A stretch of 64,000 bases of DNA from an uncultured Bacteroides sp. (GTDB lineage Bacteria > Bacteroidota > Bacteroidia > Bacteroidales > Bacteroidaceae), in NCBI RefSeq assembly GCF_963677945.1, contig NZ_OY782578.1:124001-188000 (forward strand), read 5' to 3'. Numbering within the stretch: position 1 is the stretch's first letter; each line of letters starts with the position of its first letter. Below the pieces are notes generated by a model, which did no database searches, had not been told where the DNA came from, and saw only the letters and a list, made by a program, of their open reading frames with translations. Made by a program: the position numbers and the translations under genes. Below, piece after piece: positions 1 to 8,553 of the stretch.

Positions 1-980
1 GTAAATTTGTTGATAACATTACCACACGTACCATTGAAGTAACCATGGGACGTATATACGACTATAAAGTTAATTACTCCAAATATTTGCAGCTTCGTGC
101 TGAAAGACGCGAGCAACAGCAAAAAGCCTTTGAAGATCAGCAGAAAATGATTGCTGAAAATCAGGAATTCATAGAACGTTTCAAAGGTACTTATTCAAAA
201 ACCAACCAGGTACAAAGTAGGGTTAAGATGCTGGAAAAGCTTGAAATACTTGAAGTAGACGAGGAAGATTCTTCCGCTCTACGTTTAAAGTTCCCTCCTT
301 CTCCACGTTCTGGTAATTATCCAGTAACGATGGACAGTGTGGGCAAGACTTATGGTGAAAAGCTGATATTCAGCAATGCCAATCTAACTATAGAACGTGG
401 CGATAAAGTAGCTTTTGTAGGTAAGAATGGTGAAGGTAAATCTACTTTAGTGAAGTGTATCATGAAGGAGATTGAGCATACCGGAACACTAACTTTAGGA
501 CACAATGTACAAATTGGTTATTTCGCACAGAATCAAGCATCGTTGTTGGATGAGAATCTAACCGTCTTCCAAACCATTGACGATGTTGCTGTAGGAGATA
601 TCCGAAATAAAATACGCGATTTGCTGGGAGCATTTATGTTTGGTGGTGAAGAATCAACGAAAAAAGTAAAGGTGTTATCTGGAGGAGAGCGTACTCGTTT
701 AGCTATGATCAAGTTATTGCTTGAACCGGTTAATTTACTTATTCTCGATGAGCCAACCAACCACCTCGACTTGAAAACAAAAGATATCCTAAAAGCTGCT
801 TTGAAGGATTTCGATGGAACGCTTATTGTTGTATCTCACGACCGTGATTTCCTTGACGGACTGGTAACTAAGGTTTATGAATTCGGCAACAAGAAAGTTA
901 CTGAGCATCTATGCGGCATTTATGAATTCCTTGAAAAGAAGAAAATGGATTCATTAAATGAGCTTGAGAGAAACAAATAA
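1..980 (+). CDS. ABC-F family ATP-binding protein, C-terminal part (5' end outside window)
   Basis: The reading frame is open from base 3, before the first ATG at 45, and the residues before that ATG (DNITTRTIEVT) fit the end of a first ABC domain, so this is the C-terminal part of a longer protein. The second nucleotide-binding domain is complete: Walker A GKNGEGKS (about base 420), signature LSGGE (about 675), Walker B LLILDEPTNHLD (about 735) and switch histidine SHDRDF (about 840). A charged linker precedes it and no membrane segments are present. ABC-F proteins are soluble, ribosome-associated ATPases that act in translation or antibiotic protection; which subtype this is cannot be told from this half. 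yjbQ follows after 12 bases, probably co-transcribed. Confidence 0.9.
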   Translation, partial: KFVDNITTRTIEVTMGRIYDYKVNYSKYLQLRAERREQQQKAFEDQQKMIAENQEFIERFKGTYSKTNQVQSRVKMLEKLEILEVDEEDSSALRLKFPPSPRSGNYPVTMDSVGKTYGEKLIFSNANLTIERGDKVAFVGKNGEGKSTLVKCIMKEIEHTGTLTLGHNVQIGYFAQNQASLLDENLTVFQTIDDVAVGDIRNKIRDLLGAFMFGGEESTKKVKVLSGGERTRLAMIKLLLEPVNLLILDEPTNHLDLKTKDILKAALKDFDGTLIVVSHDRDFLDGLVTKVYEFGNKKVTEHLCGIYEFLEKKKMDSLNELERNK

Positions 981-992
981 AAAGAAATAATT

Positions 993-1403
993 ATGGTCGC
1001 TCAAACAGAATTCTCACTAAAAGCCAGACAAAGAGGTTTTCATCTGGTTACTCAGGAGATTATAAAAAATCTGCCTGAACTGCCAAAAACGGGATTACTT
1101 CATTTGTTTATCAAGCACACTTCTGCAGCTTTGAGCATTAATGAAAATGCCGATCCTGATGTGCGAACAGATTTGGAATCCACATTCAATCGCTTGGTTA
1201 AAGAACGCGAACCTTATTACGAACATGTACTTGAAGGCGATGACGATATGCCTGCTCATACAAAATCAACAATAGTTGGTTCAAGCATTACAATTCCTAT
1301 AACCAACGGTCGGTTAAATCTGGGAACCTGGCAAGGTATCTATCTTTGTGAATTCCGGAATTATGGCGGAGAAAGAAGGATTGTTGCCACAGTTATGGGA
1401 TAA
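993..1403 (+). CDS. yjbQ: YjbQ/UPF0047 family protein
   Basis: This is a 136-residue protein of usual family length. It carries the conserved HTSAALSINENADPDVRTDLE-like block in its first half (HTSAAL, then NENADPDV) and a second block around HTKS and NLGTWQGIYLCEFR near the end. Family members form small trimeric beta-rich proteins with a metal site from His and Asp/Glu residues; some show weak thiamine-phosphate synthase activity, but the physiological role is unclear. It follows the ABC-F gene after 12 bases and is probably the last gene of that unit, since a hairpin terminator lies downstream. Confidence 0.85.
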   Translation: MVAQTEFSLKARQRGFHLVTQEIIKNLPELPKTGLLHLFIKHTSAALSINENADPDVRTDLESTFNRLVKEREPYYEHVLEGDDDMPAHTKSTIVGSSITIPITNGRLNLGTWQGIYLCEFRNYGGERRIVATVMG

Positions 1404-1480
1404 TTGGTGAATGCCGATAAAATCATTGGTGAATGGATTTAATTTATTGACCAATGATTAAAAATTATTGATTAATAATA
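1403..1480. repeat. ATTGGTGAATG intergenic repeat island
   Basis: The 11-mer ATTGGTGAATG occurs at 1403-1413 and 1425-1435, exactly 22 bp apart, followed by inverted or degenerate relatives (TTGACCAATGA, TTGATTAATA) to about 1480. It starts on the yjbQ stop codon. The GGTGAAT core recurs in islands at 15379-15456 and 30827-31037. Confidence 0.6.
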
Positions 1481-1484
1481 TTTC

Positions 1485-1526
1485 AAGCTCCCGCCGACTT
1501 TTTGAAAGCCAGCGGGAGCTTTCCAT
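1485..1526 (+). terminator. Hairpin terminator after yjbQ
   Basis: A perfect 10-bp stem (AAGCTCCCGC at 1485-1494 with GCGGGAGCTT at 1512-1521) and a 17-base loop are followed by a T-rich stretch. It lies 81 bases after the yjbQ stop in a convergent interval. Confidence 0.75.
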
Positions 1527-1580
1527 TTTTGCAAAACTCAGTTTATGGATCGTCAATTTAAGAATATAAGAAGCGAATTA

Positions 1581-1691
1581 GTGAGGGATCACAGCAAAAG
1601 TGAGGGATAAGTGATGGATCTTTTTCATCCCTCACTTTTACAGGAGTCTTATTTTCAGATAATTAAATTCAAAAAGTGAGAGGTGAGGGAT
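1581..1691. repeat. TGAGGGAT repeat cluster with a 13-bp inverted repeat
   Basis: TGAGGGAT occurs at 1582, 1601 and 1684, with a one-mismatch copy (TGATGGAT) at 1612 and an inverted copy at 1627. The copies at 1596-1608 and 1627-1639 (AAAAGTGAGGGAT and its exact complement) make a perfect 13-bp hairpin with an 18-base loop, which may also terminate transcription from either side. Confidence 0.6.
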
Positions 1692-1734
1692 GAAAAATCT
1701 TTTTTTATTTGGAGAGGAGGATTTAGATATCCTA

Positions 1735-2475
1735 TTACACATAAATCATCTTCTTCGTCATACCTCCATCAATTACCATATTCTGGCCATTGATAAAGTT
1801 ATTATCCGGATCACACAAAAAGAGACATGCCCTGGCAATATCTTGAGGAGTTCCTACCCTTCCCGATAGATGTTGTTCATGATCGGCCACTGTTAGCGAA
1901 TCATAATCCTTAGTTTCAATCCATCCGGGGCTAATACAATTAACCGTTATATGATACTTCGATAACGAAACAGCCAAAGCATGAGTCAACGATACAATTC
2001 CTCCTTTCGATGCAGCATACCCCTCAGTACCCGGCTCGCTCATTAAGTATCTGGTAGATGCAATATTAACAATACGTCCATAACGAGGTAATGGTTCCAT
2101 TTCTGAACGATGTAATGCCAATAATCTGGAAGTAATAAAGACTGGTCGCAGATTAGTAGCAATAACTCGGTCAAATTGTTCAACTGTGACATCAAGCAAT
2201 GAGGAAAATCCCCCAATACCAACATTGTTTATCAGAATATCAATATCACCCCAATTGGCAAAAAGCTGTTTCATAACTTCCGTTAGTGCTTTCTCGTTTG
2301 TTACGTCAGTTTTATAGAAAAGGCTATTTTCTGACGAAAGAAAAGAAGAATCGGGTTCACTGATATCACAAAAAGCAACATTTGCTCCTGCTGAAACAAA
2401 AGCCTCCACAATTCCCCGGCCTATTCCTTGTGATCCGCCGGTAACAAATACCCGCTTTCCAGACATTGTTTTCAT
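1735..2475 (-). CDS. SDR family oxidoreductase
   Basis: This is a 246-residue classical short-chain dehydrogenase/reductase. The nucleotide-binding motif TGGSQGIG is near residue 12, the NNVG motif near residue 86, and the catalytic Ser with YAASK near residue 155. The C-terminus ends in the usual INGQNMVIDGG block. It probably uses NAD(P)H to interconvert an alcohol and a ketone; the substrate cannot be read from sequence. It follows the rRNA methyltransferase gene on the same strand with a 77-base gap. Confidence 0.9.
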   Translation of the reverse strand: MKTMSGKRVFVTGGSQGIGRGIVEAFVSAGANVAFCDISEPDSSFLSSENSLFYKTDVTNEKALTEVMKQLFANWGDIDILINNVGIGGFSSLLDVTVEQFDRVIATNLRPVFITSRLLALHRSEMEPLPRYGRIVNIASTRYLMSEPGTEGYAASKGGIVSLTHALAVSLSKYHITVNCISPGWIETKDYDSLTVADHEQHLSGRVGTPQDIARACLFLCDPDNNFINGQNMVIDGGMTKKMIYV

Positions 2476-2552
2476 AAGATGCGATTTATATTGTTAATGA
2501 CTCAAATTCTGATCAACAGAAAATAGTGAAAGAATATATCTTTGTAATAAGA

Positions 2553-3935
2553 TTATATACAGCGAACTTCTTCCGGCAGATAGCCACTACGAATTCTCCA
2601 TTCCTGTGGATATAGATTATTGGCCCGATTACCTATATTTTTCACAAACCCTAGCGGAACATTTTTATATTGTAATAACAAATATCCTTTGGGAACTGTT
2701 GCATCCAAAACTATAGCTTCTTTTCTTAAATAAGAGATAGCCTGTTCATAAGTCAGTTCACAAGAAGAAAATTCATTGGCATTCAATTCATTACTCATTG
2801 CCAGAGACTGATGAGGTATAAGATCTTTTCCTTTAACTTCACCAATAATGATACCGGAATGAACAACTCTTAACTGCTGATACAAAAGACTGATTAATTC
2901 TGCATTATTTTTCCGGCATGCTACGATAAAGTCACCTCTTCTTTCAATATTAAAATCTTCAGGATCTTGAATCCACAGTTTTGCTTGTTGAGGAATCTCT
3001 AAAGGTTTCTCTTTTTTGTTCTTTTTAGATGATTTTGTCCGCATAGGTTGAATTTCATCATCTCCTAACTTACGCAGGGCTGCAAGGAAAAAGCCTTCTC
3101 CCTTGGTTTTGTGAGGCAGAAAGCGATAAACAGGAGTATCTGTCCCGGCAAGGTTTCCCGTAATTCCCCATTCCTGAGGAACATCAACGAACAAGGACTC
3201 TGCGCCCAATTCTTTCTTTATCCATTCAATATTCTCTTCATCTTCCATTAAATTGTATGTACAAGTACTGTAGATAAGAATACCTCCCGGTTTCAAAGCA
3301 GACCAGATATCTGCAATAATACGACGCTGACGCTGATAGCAGATTGTTACATTTTCAGGACTCCACTCTTCAATAGCTCCAGGATCTTTACGAAACATCC
3401 CTTCGCCTGAACATGGAACATCAGTAAGGATCAAATCAAAGAGTGTACCCAAATCAGAGAAGTCGGCCGGATCATTATTGGTAACTGCAATATCCGGATG
3501 TCCCCATTTTATAAGGTTTTCGGCTAAAATTTGAGATCGATTACGAATAACTTCATTAGCAACAAGAAAACTCCTTTCCGGTAAAAGACTACGAAGATGA
3601 GTGGATTTTCCTCCGGGAGCCGCACAAAGATCAAGCGCCACAACCGGTTCGGTTACATAGTTTCTAATAATCAGCTCCACAAACATAGAAGATGCCTCTT
3701 GTACATAATAGCAACCTGCATGAAATAATGGATCGAAAGTAAAAGTAAGACGTTCCCCTAAATAAAAACCGCTGGAGCACCATGGTACGCTAATAGTTTG
3801 ATTGTGCAAAAAAGGCTTTGTTTTATTCACACGAACGCTCACTGGTGATTCTTCCTGTAAGGCGCTTTCAAGGTTTACATATTCTTCGCACAAAAGTGCT
3901 TTTGTTTGTTCTATAAAGGGCTGAGGTAACTTCAT
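2553..3935 (-). CDS. rsmF: RsmF/RsmB-type rRNA (cytosine-C5)-methyltransferase
   Basis: This NOL1/NOP2/Sun-family enzyme methylates cytosine C5 in rRNA using S-adenosylmethionine. The SAM-binding motif DLCAAPGGKST, the catalytic-site motif DVPCSGEGMFRKD and the nucleophile-Cys motif STCTYN are all present. A basic KKNKKEK stretch separates the catalytic domain from a C-terminal PUA-like RNA-binding region, as in RsmF. I chose the start at 3935 (MKLPQPF) rather than 3956 because a TATATTTG promoter box at 3954-3961 overlaps the longer start. The protein is 460 residues. RsmF is preferred to RsmB because of the C-terminal extension; the exact target is inferred. Confidence 0.85.
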   Translation of the reverse strand: MKLPQPFIEQTKALLCEEYVNLESALQEESPVSVRVNKTKPFLHNQTISVPWCSSGFYLGERLTFTFDPLFHAGCYYVQEASSMFVELIIRNYVTEPVVALDLCAAPGGKSTHLRSLLPERSFLVANEVIRNRSQILAENLIKWGHPDIAVTNNDPADFSDLGTLFDLILTDVPCSGEGMFRKDPGAIEEWSPENVTICYQRQRRIIADIWSALKPGGILIYSTCTYNLMEDEENIEWIKKELGAESLFVDVPQEWGITGNLAGTDTPVYRFLPHKTKGEGFFLAALRKLGDDEIQPMRTKSSKKNKKEKPLEIPQQAKLWIQDPEDFNIERRGDFIVACRKNNAELISLLYQQLRVVHSGIIIGEVKGKDLIPHQSLAMSNELNANEFSSCELTYEQAISYLRKEAIVLDATVPKGYLLLQYKNVPLGFVKNIGNRANNLYPQEWRIRSGYLPEEVRCI

Positions 3936-3953
3936 CTGATTATATTTATGATG

Positions 3954-3961
3954 CAAATATA
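3954..3961 (-). promoter_or_regulatory. Promoter -7 box for the methyltransferase gene
   Basis: TATATTTG on the minus strand matches the Bacteroides TAnnTTTG element. It would place the transcript start near 3947, giving a short leader before the ATG at 3935. Confidence 0.55.
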
Positions 3962-4091
3962 CTTTATTCTCAATTTTTCTTATGGAAAAATAAAAAATAA
4001 TTCGTCTATTTGCAACTTTCCATGCAACATGCTACGTCTAATAGTTGAAGTTTAAATAAATGGAGTATTAAACAAATTAAAACCAAAGAAT

Positions 4092-4709
4092 ATGAAACAA
4101 TTTATGATTGCATTCATGATGATGTTCGCAGTTAGCATCTCAATGATGGGGCAAGCCTCACCAAAGAAGGCTACAGTTACAAAAGACACATCAAATGTTA
4201 CGATGACTGTGCAAAGCACATCTGCCGACTCGGCCGCAATTGATTCTGCAGCACAAGATTACAGCGATGAATTAAAATCTGTAAAAGGAGAGTTCCATGG
4301 AATTCCATTTGAGAATTCTGCAGGGTTGCTGGTACCAATTTTTGGAATCGTTTTTGGGTGTGCAGTTCCGGTGTTTATCGTTTTTCTCATTTTCTGGTAT
4401 AGACATAAAGATAAACAAGCCCAATACCGCTTAGCGGAAAAAGCACTTGAGAATGGGAAAGACATTCCGGAAGGGTTATTTAAAGAAGTACAGGGTACAA
4501 CAGATGTCCATACCAAAGGAGTTAAAAACGCTTTCCTTGGTTTAGGATTAGGTATCTTCCTCTGGGCACTGACCGGTGAATTCGGACTTGGATGTATTGG
4601 CTTTATGATTATGTTTATGGGTATTGGACAAATTGTAATCCATTACACACAAAACAAGCAGAAACCTTTAGAAAAGAATAATTCAGAACAAAAGTCAGAC
4701 GAAGAATGA
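4092..4709 (+). CDS. DUF6249-type membrane protein
   Basis: This is a 205-residue membrane protein with an N-terminal signal segment (MKQFMIAFMMMFAVSISMM), a Ser/Thr/Ala-rich periplasmic stretch, a central transmembrane helix (about residues 80-105), a charged cytosolic segment with KALENGKDIPEGLF, and one or two further hydrophobic helices (about residues 150-190). The layout fits the small Bacteroidetes membrane proteins called DUF6249, from memory. Its stop overlaps the sigma-factor start by 4 bases (ATGA), so the two are translationally coupled. A role in sensing or in holding the sigma factor is inferred from the operon only. Confidence 0.65.
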   Translation: MKQFMIAFMMMFAVSISMMGQASPKKATVTKDTSNVTMTVQSTSADSAAIDSAAQDYSDELKSVKGEFHGIPFENSAGLLVPIFGIVFGCAVPVFIVFLIFWYRHKDKQAQYRLAEKALENGKDIPEGLFKEVQGTTDVHTKGVKNAFLGLGLGIFLWALTGEFGLGCIGFMIMFMGIGQIVIHYTQNKQKPLEKNNSEQKSDEE

Positions 4710-5251
4710 GCCAACTGAACGATATATCGTTAGTCGCACAGGTCGTGGTGTTCAAAAACACCAAGGCCTTCGACACGTTGGTTAAGAAATACCAATCGCA
4801 AGTTCGAAGGTTTTTTCTTAATCAGACGTTAGGCGACAGCGAATTAAGTGACGATTTGGCACAGGAAACATTTATTAAAGCCTATACAAATATCTCATCA
4901 TTTAAAAATCTTTCAAATTTCTCAACCTGGCTTTACAGAATTGCATATAATGTCTTTTATGATTATATTCGCAGCCGTAAAGAGACATCTGAAATTGACG
5001 CACGGGAAGTAGATGCAATGCACAGCACCGAGCAAGACAATGTGGGAGAAAAGATGGATATTTATAAGTCACTCAAGATGCTAAAGGAAGTGGAACGAAC
5101 CTGCATCACATTATTCTACATGGAGGATGTGAGCATCGATAAGATAGCAGGGATTATAGGAAGCCCGACAGGTACAGTAAAATCACACTTGTCTAGAGGC
5201 AAAGAAAAATTAGCGATTTACTTAAAACAAAATGGTTATGACAGAAATTGA
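4706..5251 (+). CDS. ECF-type RNA polymerase sigma factor
   Basis: This is a 181-residue sigma-70 family protein with only regions 2 and 4, as in ECF factors. Region 2 contains DDLAQETFIKAY and FSTWLYRIAYN (about residues 50-95). Region 4 contains the helix-turn-helix DKIAGIIGSPTGTVKSHLSRG (two halves around residues 150-170). It overlaps the upstream membrane-protein gene by 4 bases and the downstream DUF5056-like gene by 14, so the three form one tightly coupled operon. It probably directs RNA polymerase to a small envelope-stress or nutrient regulon. Confidence 0.93.
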   Translation: MSQLNDISLVAQVVVFKNTKAFDTLVKKYQSQVRRFFLNQTLGDSELSDDLAQETFIKAYTNISSFKNLSNFSTWLYRIAYNVFYDYIRSRKETSEIDAREVDAMHSTEQDNVGEKMDIYKSLKMLKEVERTCITLFYMEDVSIDKIAGIIGSPTGTVKSHLSRGKEKLAIYLKQNGYDRN

Positions 5252-5564
5252 TGATAAAATGATTAGCCAATTCTTCCAGAATGAGAAGAAGGAAATTAAA
5301 GATAATGGCTTTTCTAACAGAGTTATGCGCCATTTACCCAACCGGGTAGATAAACTTTCAAATATGTGGGCAGCTTTCTGTACTGCTGTTGCTATTGTTT
5401 TATTCTTCGTATTTAATGGCTTGGAAGCAATACTTAATATATTGCGCGAAGCATACAATGGAACAATGCAAAGTAGTATTGCACATCTTGATCCAAAATC
5501 ATTACTTATTGCCGCGATAGTATTAATAAGCCTGGGGGTAAAAAAAGTTTGCTATTCTGACTAA
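5238..5564 (+). CDS. DUF5056-like membrane protein, candidate anti-sigma factor
   Basis: This is a 108-residue protein. The N-terminal 40 residues (MTEIDDKMISQFF, then NGFSNRVMRHLP) are soluble and charged, followed by two hydrophobic helices (about residues 45-65 and 85-102). I chose the ATG at 5238 rather than 5232 because MTEIDD fits the family start. It overlaps the sigma gene by 14 bases. A short cytosolic domain plus membrane helices, directly after an ECF gene, is the usual layout of an anti-sigma factor. No zinc-binding HxxxCxxC motif is present, so the role is inferred from position. Confidence 0.65.
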   Translation: MTEIDDKMISQFFQNEKKEIKDNGFSNRVMRHLPNRVDKLSNMWAAFCTAVAIVLFFVFNGLEAILNILREAYNGTMQSSIAHLDPKSLLIAAIVLISLGVKKVCYSD

Positions 5565-5604
5565 AAATATTAATAAAAAAATATAATATTCACTTTTTTT
5601 TGCA

Positions 5605-5612
5605 TATATTTG
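5605..5612 (+). promoter_or_regulatory. Promoter -7 box for the TPR histidine kinase gene
   Basis: TATATTTG matches TAnnTTTG. It overlaps the most upstream possible start (TTG at 5610), so translation must begin downstream, at 5637 or 5646. No clear TTTG -33 element is visible. Confidence 0.45.
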
Positions 5613-5636
5613 CGGTATACACTTGGATTAATACTG

Positions 5637-7682
5637 ATGAATTATATGCTGCAACAGAGAGGAAGTACTTTTTTCATTTGTATTTTATGTTTATTTATTG
5701 TTAGCTGCCACACTAAAGATAGGGAAAAAACAGCTGACAAATATGCTTATGCAGATTCTTTAACAGAGCATTATAAAGAGCTGTCATTAGAATATCCGGA
5801 TCTTGTAAGACAAAAATTACTAAAAGTCAGACAAGTAATTAAAGACAGCATCAATTACTACAAATTAACTCAGTATATAAGCTATACCTATTTTCTGGAT
5901 AACAAAATAGACTCTGCACTACAGTTAAATAGTAAGGTTATTCATTTTTGCAATAAGAACTTATCAGATACTACAAGAGTAAATCAGCTGGAAAGTGAGA
6001 CCTATTATAATAGAGGTCTTTATCTTTCAATTATAAGTAACATTGATTCTGCACAATATTATTTAAATAAAGCATATATAAAAGCTGTTAAGGCAAAAGA
6101 GTATAATACATTAGTGAATATTTGTATTCGAATTGCTTACAACTATATATCACAAGGGAATTATACGTCATCAGTTCTTTACTATAAAAGAGCACAAGAG
6201 ACAGCCAATATTTTAAGCAACAACAACGAAGCATATTTCTTAATTCAGACAGGATTGGCCAAGGTCTATTTGAGCCTCAATAATTATAATCAATCTAATA
6301 TTTATTTCAATTTTGCTGAGAAAAGATATAAAGAAATGCCACCATCCAGGCAATTTATTTTCGCCAGTTTACGAGCTAGCTATTACGAAACAATTAAAAA
6401 CTACAAAGATGCCCTGAAATGGTATAAAGAAGCAAATACAAAAACTCAGAACTTTAAATTCAACATTTACAGAGGAATTACAGAATGCAATGTAGGAAGT
6501 ATTTATCTATTGCTCAATCAACCCGACTCAGCCAAGTATCATCTGGATAAAGCTAATTTATTTTTTTCCAAATCAAATCAAAATATAAATTATTCTTTTT
6601 ACTTAAACGGACTTTATGCCGAATTGGCATTACTAAAGAATGATTTAAGAAACGCACATAAATTATTAAACAAGAAATATAATTTATCAAAAATATCCCT
6701 TCAATATATTCATCTTTACAATAAAAGATTAGAATTATATTACGAAAAAAAATGTAATTTTCATAATGCATATTATTATAGAACAAAAGTTGATAATTAT
6801 AATGATTCTGTACGAAGAAGAACACTTACGAGTGCAATCTCTGAACTAAACTCCCGATATAGTCAAGACACCAGCAAGCTTAAGCACAACATCATTCTTT
6901 CTGAAAACAAAGCTGATCTGCAAAAGATGAGATTGATAAGTATACTCTCATTATCTTTATTAATAACTGGTGCAATAATAATCTGCATTGCAATTCACTT
7001 AAATCGCAAAAAAAGAGAGTCCAGATTTGCCAAGCAGTTTTCTACTATAGCTAAATTACGCATGGAAAACATTCGTAACCGGATTTCACCACACGTCTTG
7101 TTTAACATGTTAAATGCTGTAATGCCAACTTTCAAACAAGACGATAACCTTGTACACTTATTCAGACTATTAGCTCAGTCGTTACGTAGTAACCTGATTG
7201 CTTCCGAAAAAATGGCTGTATCACTTGAAGAAGAAATTGAATTTGTAAAAAACTATATTGAATTCCGCAAAAATATCAATAGTAGAAAAGTAGATATCGA
7301 TTGGAACATATCTCAGAATGTTCCAATCGATACGTTAATTCCGTCAATGATTATCCAGATACCAATAGAAAATTCCATTAAATATGCTTTCAGAGAGGAG
7401 ATGAAAGATGCACATATAAACATTGATATTTCTGCTGATGACAGTTTTCTTTATATTACTGTTATTGATAACGGTTCAGGGTATAACCCGGGAGCACATA
7501 TTGGAGATAAAAACAGTACCGGAACAGGACTTAAGGTTATATTCCAGACAACAGAATTATTAAATCAAAAGAATCAGGAAAAGATGTTTTTCAACATTGA
7601 AGATATGAAGAACTTTTCACCCGATTTACATGGTACGAGAGTTACGGTTATTATTCCTTATAAATATAATTTTGAGCTATGA
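5637..7682 (+). CDS. TPR-containing LytS-type sensor histidine kinase
   Basis: This 681-residue protein begins with a lipoprotein-like signal (FIVSC near residue 24). A long run of tetratricopeptide repeats follows (about residues 60-400), then one transmembrane helix (about 440-460) and a His_kinase/HATPase module. The phosphoacceptor histidine is in SPHVLFNML (about residue 486) and the ATP-binding N box is ENSIKYAF (about 578-585). The DNGSGY and GTGL glycine boxes follow. The extracytoplasmic TPRs probably sense a protein or peptide partner. The start at 5637 is set by the promoter box. The stop overlaps the regulator start by 4 bases. Confidence 0.9.
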   Translation: MNYMLQQRGSTFFICILCLFIVSCHTKDREKTADKYAYADSLTEHYKELSLEYPDLVRQKLLKVRQVIKDSINYYKLTQYISYTYFLDNKIDSALQLNSKVIHFCNKNLSDTTRVNQLESETYYNRGLYLSIISNIDSAQYYLNKAYIKAVKAKEYNTLVNICIRIAYNYISQGNYTSSVLYYKRAQETANILSNNNEAYFLIQTGLAKVYLSLNNYNQSNIYFNFAEKRYKEMPPSRQFIFASLRASYYETIKNYKDALKWYKEANTKTQNFKFNIYRGITECNVGSIYLLLNQPDSAKYHLDKANLFFSKSNQNINYSFYLNGLYAELALLKNDLRNAHKLLNKKYNLSKISLQYIHLYNKRLELYYEKKCNFHNAYYYRTKVDNYNDSVRRRTLTSAISELNSRYSQDTSKLKHNIILSENKADLQKMRLISILSLSLLITGAIIICIAIHLNRKKRESRFAKQFSTIAKLRMENIRNRISPHVLFNMLNAVMPTFKQDDNLVHLFRLLAQSLRSNLIASEKMAVSLEEEIEFVKNYIEFRKNINSRKVDIDWNISQNVPIDTLIPSMIIQIPIENSIKYAFREEMKDAHINIDISADDSFLYITVIDNGSGYNPGAHIGDKNSTGTGLKVIFQTTELLNQKNQEKMFFNIEDMKNFSPDLHGTRVTVIIPYKYNFEL

Positions 7683-8440
7683 AAAAAACGATAACTACAA
7701 TTATAGTCGATGACGAAAGTAATTCGATTGCAACACTGAATAAGGATCTTGCTAATTATCCGGAAATTCAGGTAATTGAAACTACTACATCTGTTGAAAA
7801 AGCAAAAAAAATAATTGTTCAATACCAGCCTGATTTACTTTTTTTAGACATTGAAATGCCTAAAATGAATGGATTTGAACTATTAAACGAAATACGAACT
7901 TTGATACACCCTGAAATGTATATCGTATTCTATAGTGCTTACGATAAATATGTACTTGACGCATTGCGCTCATCTGCTTTCGACTATTTAATGAAACCTT
8001 ATCAGCCAGAAGAACTTTCAGCAATCATAGAGCGTATTAAAACACAACCAGAGAAAGAAAAAACAAATATTGAACAATCGATTCTGCGCTTAATGAAAAA
8101 TGATAAGAAATTTGCTCTGCAAACAATCTCAGGGCTATTATTTCTTAAAGCCAGTGAAGTTCTTTGTTTTCAATATATAGATGGATTTAGAAGCTGGCAA
8201 ATCACAATGACCGATTTATCTGTGCAGAAACTAAGAACAGGTATCATTGCTAAAGACCTACTTGCTTTTAGTCCTTCATTCATGCAAATTAATCAGGAAT
8301 GTATACTTAATGTTGACTATATCTCATCTATTGAAAACAAAACATTAAAATGCATTTTATATCCGCCATTTAATGATTTAGATATACATGCTTCAAGAAG
8401 ATATTATTCGAAATTAAAAGAACAATTAGAAATCTTATAG
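7679..8440 (+). CDS. LytTR-family response regulator
   Basis: This is a 253-residue response regulator with an N-terminal receiver domain: acidic pocket DDE at residues 11-13, phospho-accepting Asp57 in FLDIEMPKMNG and Lys106 in YLMKPYQP. A C-terminal LytTR DNA-binding domain (about residues 140-253) contains the usual INQECILNVDYI segment. It overlaps the upstream kinase gene by 4 bases, making an obligate LytS/LytTR-like pair. LytTR regulators normally bind pairs of short direct repeats about two helical turns apart. The target genes are unknown. Confidence 0.92.
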   Translation: MKKTITTIIVDDESNSIATLNKDLANYPEIQVIETTTSVEKAKKIIVQYQPDLLFLDIEMPKMNGFELLNEIRTLIHPEMYIVFYSAYDKYVLDALRSSAFDYLMKPYQPEELSAIIERIKTQPEKEKTNIEQSILRLMKNDKKFALQTISGLLFLKASEVLCFQYIDGFRSWQITMTDLSVQKLRTGIIAKDLLAFSPSFMQINQECILNVDYISSIENKTLKCILYPPFNDLDIHASRRYYSKLKEQLEIL

Positions 8441-8501
8441 AGGAAATCTCTTTAAAATGTTATTTATGTAAACGCAATAATTGGAATTTTCATTAATAAT
8501 C

Positions 8502-8532
8502 TTTGCTTCTGTTTGTCTAATCATTATATTTG
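8502..8532 (+). promoter_or_regulatory. Promoter for the cytidylate-kinase-like gene
   Basis: TTTG at 8502-8505 and TATATTTG at 8525-8532 are separated by 19 bases, an excellent match to the Bacteroides -33/-7 promoter. The start codon is 21 bases downstream. Confidence 0.7.
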
Positions 8533-8553
8533 CTTTAACCAAATATATTCACC

